A stretch of 64,000 nucleotides of DNA from Antedon mediterranea (lineage: Eukaryota > Echinodermata > Crinoidea > Comatulida > Antedonidae), in NCBI RefSeq assembly GCF_964355755.1, contig NC_092674.1, positions 8,191,001 to 8,255,000 of the forward strand, given 5' to 3'. Positions 61,659-64,000 of the stretch are shown piece after piece (the first letter of the stretch is position 1; every line of letters starts with the position of its first letter). Both the position numbers and the translations under genes were made by a program. The notes under the pieces were generated by a model. That model searched no databases. It had not been told where the DNA came from and was given only the letters and a program-made list of their open reading frames with translations.

Positions 61659-63664
61659 CTGCCGGAGAAAGACGGTGTTAGTAATAGAATATAGGCCTAC
61701 ATCTGTGTTATCGAATAAAGGCCTGTAAGACCTAAATACTTATCATTAAATTAGGTCCGAGCGGTTAATTTATTTTATTTTATTCAATCGAAACCAACCG
61801 CAATAATTACCAATATTAACCTGCCGTATTTATGATTTTTATTTTCTTAAAAATGTAAAATATTTCAAAATTCAGGTCTTCCACTTATTTACTTGAAGAT
61901 TAGATTTTTAGAGGAGTAGACAAATAAATAATGTTAGGGCCTATACATTTTGAGATTATCGTAGCTGAATATGACACTGTGTAGCCAATAATATAACTAC
62001 TACCCCATGGACTCAATACTGTTAGTATTTACTGCAACAAATACCTATAAAAAATATATTTCTCTTCCTATGGGAGTATTCGGTAACGTCATCGTATAGC
62101 ACTTGACAAACAATATAATAAAGATTATCATTATACATAATGATAGCTTAAGACAACCAAATGTTGTATAAAATAACACAATAATCCACACTATTATATA
62201 TTTTGATTAATGATAGTAATAAAATGTGATAATATTCTAATGTTCATATGCTTTTGTCCCTTAGGTAATTTGTATTTGCGATTAGATTAAATTTTGAATC
62301 TATGTCATTGTGAGAATGTGTTGATGACCATTAAAGTTTAATATGAATGACACTCGTATAGAATTAGGTATTGTAAAGAAACGTTATTCAGTTCACATTC
62401 AAAGAAAACAAAATCAACGTACCAAAATAATAAGAAATAAAGAAACTATAAAAGAAATAAAGAAATTGTAATGAAATCAAAATGGGCAGGATACATAAGA
62501 AGAATAACTAACAATATGTGGGGAAAAGGGAGTCACAGAATGGTAACATCTGACCGAAGAAGAAAAAAAAAGAGGGGTGACATCACAATATATCTAAAAA
62601 CTTCAAAATAGCCAATAGCATCACATCACACCACACCCCTTTGCCTCAAATGAACCTCAGTAATTAAATACTTTTCAGGAACGAACAACTCTTCGTGACG
62701 TCATGCAAAAACATACCTTACATAATTAGGACTCTAACGCGTCTTATCTTTTGTCCTTTAGGCCATCACTCACTTACTCACAAGGGTGAAATGATTTATT
62801 ATTTTTATTGAATTCCTCAGAAACCTAAATGTGTTTCATAAAGAATTTTAATACATTAGTTCCATTGACTGCGTTCTCGTGTGAGAAATCCTATTGTTTA
62901 GTTTATGGTGCCTCGGAGGTTGCATAATGATAACGTTATTTTTCTATATAACCATTTAAGAAATTTTTTCTCATTATCTTCTCAAATGGTGTGGTAATAA
63001 AATACATTTAAAAAACAATGATGATAATGCATCAATGTATGCGATCGCGTTCAAAGGTAAGCTGAAACTATGACAAAATATTGATAGTATACTTTATTAT
63101 ATTAATTTTATTTAAATGTTTGTATAGTGTCACTGTAGCTTGGCATGCTTCCTACCAATGGAATACCAGTATTCGTATTCACAAATCACGCTTCAATAAG
63201 TACTTAAACACTATAGGCTCTATAGTATTTCAACTTAAGTCAATAATATTGTAAACTTCTTAAATGTTAAAGGTGTCTGAAGACTATGATTGGTGAATAC
63301 GGCCACTGGTCTCGTATCATAATTCACTCAGAGCTCCGATACTGTGTATGCAAATTCAAGATTCAAGAACCGGATATAGGCTGCCCCCTATAGACCAGTA
63401 GCAAACCAAAGCCGGATGTAGCAAACTTTGAATCATATATAAACAACTTTTCTTGATAGTTGAAACTCAGCTAAAGCTACTCCGGAAAGCGACTGCACCG
63501 GGTTTTATTTTGCTATCAAAGACACTATTTAGTTCCAGAACCGGATATAGGTTGCCCCCTAGACCAAATATGTATATTATCTCTATGTAGCCTAATATTC
63601 TCCTATGTTTTCAGCGATTTATAAATATGTAAAAAGGTGTACCGTAGCCTACATATTGACCTAC
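61659..63664 (-). other. Neuroligin intron of about 2 kb
   Basis: No coding exon or clear transposon was recognised. A short duplicated phrase, AACCGGATATAGG.TGCCCCC, occurs at 63369-63392 and again near 63539-63562. Confidence 0.6.
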
Positions 63665-64000
63665 CGAAAGTTTATGCCACTTCCATAGTGGTTTTGTACA
63701 AATCCAAGAAGAATTTCGTCATAATCTTTCGCTAGTATTGCCCCATTTTCGTCTGTTTGTAGCTCAACTAATTCGTACGCATCGCCTTCCGTAAAACCCG
63801 TCATAATGCTAACCTTCCGTACTGTATTACGTATCAGGTTGGCCGGTACGTCCGTAATTATATCTCCGTCTATTACAGGCCCAAAAGCGATGAAATATAA
63901 CGGGGCACGTATATCTTTTTCTGCCAGTAGAAGCTCTTCGAACGGTACATTTCGGAGTTCGTCGATGATGTCGGACTGTGGTTTCTTCTGGCAGCCAAAT
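63665..64000 (-). CDS. nlgn: Neuroligin-like protein, esterase-domain exon (5' part beyond the window)
   Basis: The frame is open from the right edge to a GTAGGT donor after 63665, giving 111 codons plus two bases (phase 2). It begins FGCQ and contains YFIAFGPVIDGDI, then a MTGFTEGDAYELVE segment, then VQNHYGSGINF. These match the neuroligin/cholinesterase-fold block in which AFGPVIDGD precedes the strand carrying the catalytic acid. Vertebrate neuroligins have a G-V-N-Q-G-E pattern there, and this protein has G-F-T-E-G-D, so the acid position is Asp rather than Glu. The nucleophile region (Ser in enzymes, Gly in neuroligins) lies further upstream, outside the window. Neuroligins are postsynaptic adhesion proteins that bind neurexin through this esterase-like ectodomain. 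A gliotactin- or neurotactin-type relative cannot be excluded. Confidence 0.9.

Overview
The window is AT-rich, intron-heavy animal DNA with no bacterial or viral signature. Organism: the conserved neuronal and junctional genes, many short DNA transposons (MITEs), and very common palindromic words such as TAGGCCTA and TACTGTACAGTA fit a marine invertebrate deuterostome, most likely an echinoderm. That assignment is inference and was not tested.

Two multi-exon genes can be reconstructed by reading splice sites and phases on the minus strand. (1) A Discs-large (DLG/SAP97-type MAGUK) gene has its start codon at 51765 (MPVRKQ) and an L27-domain exon at 40087-40218. A further exon at 4761-4894 begins (D)IQEFY, finishes the L27 domain and opens the linker to PDZ1. 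About 35 kb separates the last two constitutive exons. The PDZ, SH3 and guanylate-kinase exons must lie left of position 1. A TATA-less promoter with YY1, ETS and E-box motifs sits near 52150-52190. Inside the 35-kb intron are a convincing 39-nt exon (12552-12590) and a weaker 81-nt candidate (34934-35014), both phase 1-1 and frame-preserving. (2) A neuroligin-like cholinesterase-family adhesion protein has its last four exons at 63665-64000, 61435-61658, 60100-60247 and 59018-59666. Together they give about 450 C-terminal residues: the end of the esterase-like domain, a Ser/Thr-rich stalk, one membrane segment and a short cytoplasmic tail. The position of the esterase catalytic His is Phe, so this copy should be enzymatically dead.

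The two genes are head-to-tail neighbours on the same strand. This is notable because DLG-family PDZ proteins are known cytoplasmic partners of vertebrate neuroligins.

Everything else is intron or intergenic DNA packed with repeats: an eight-copy hairpin MITE (AAGCTCTGTCTACAC ends), a GGTTCCCACTAG-ended MITE, several TIR elements of 0.85-2 kb, a tRNA-derived SINE, non-LTR retrotransposon 3' ends, minisatellites and a nested inverted-repeat structure at 49.5-50.5 kb. One isolated plus-strand open exon-like segment (30292-30616) remains unidentified. No tRNA gene, rRNA gene or CRISPR array was seen.
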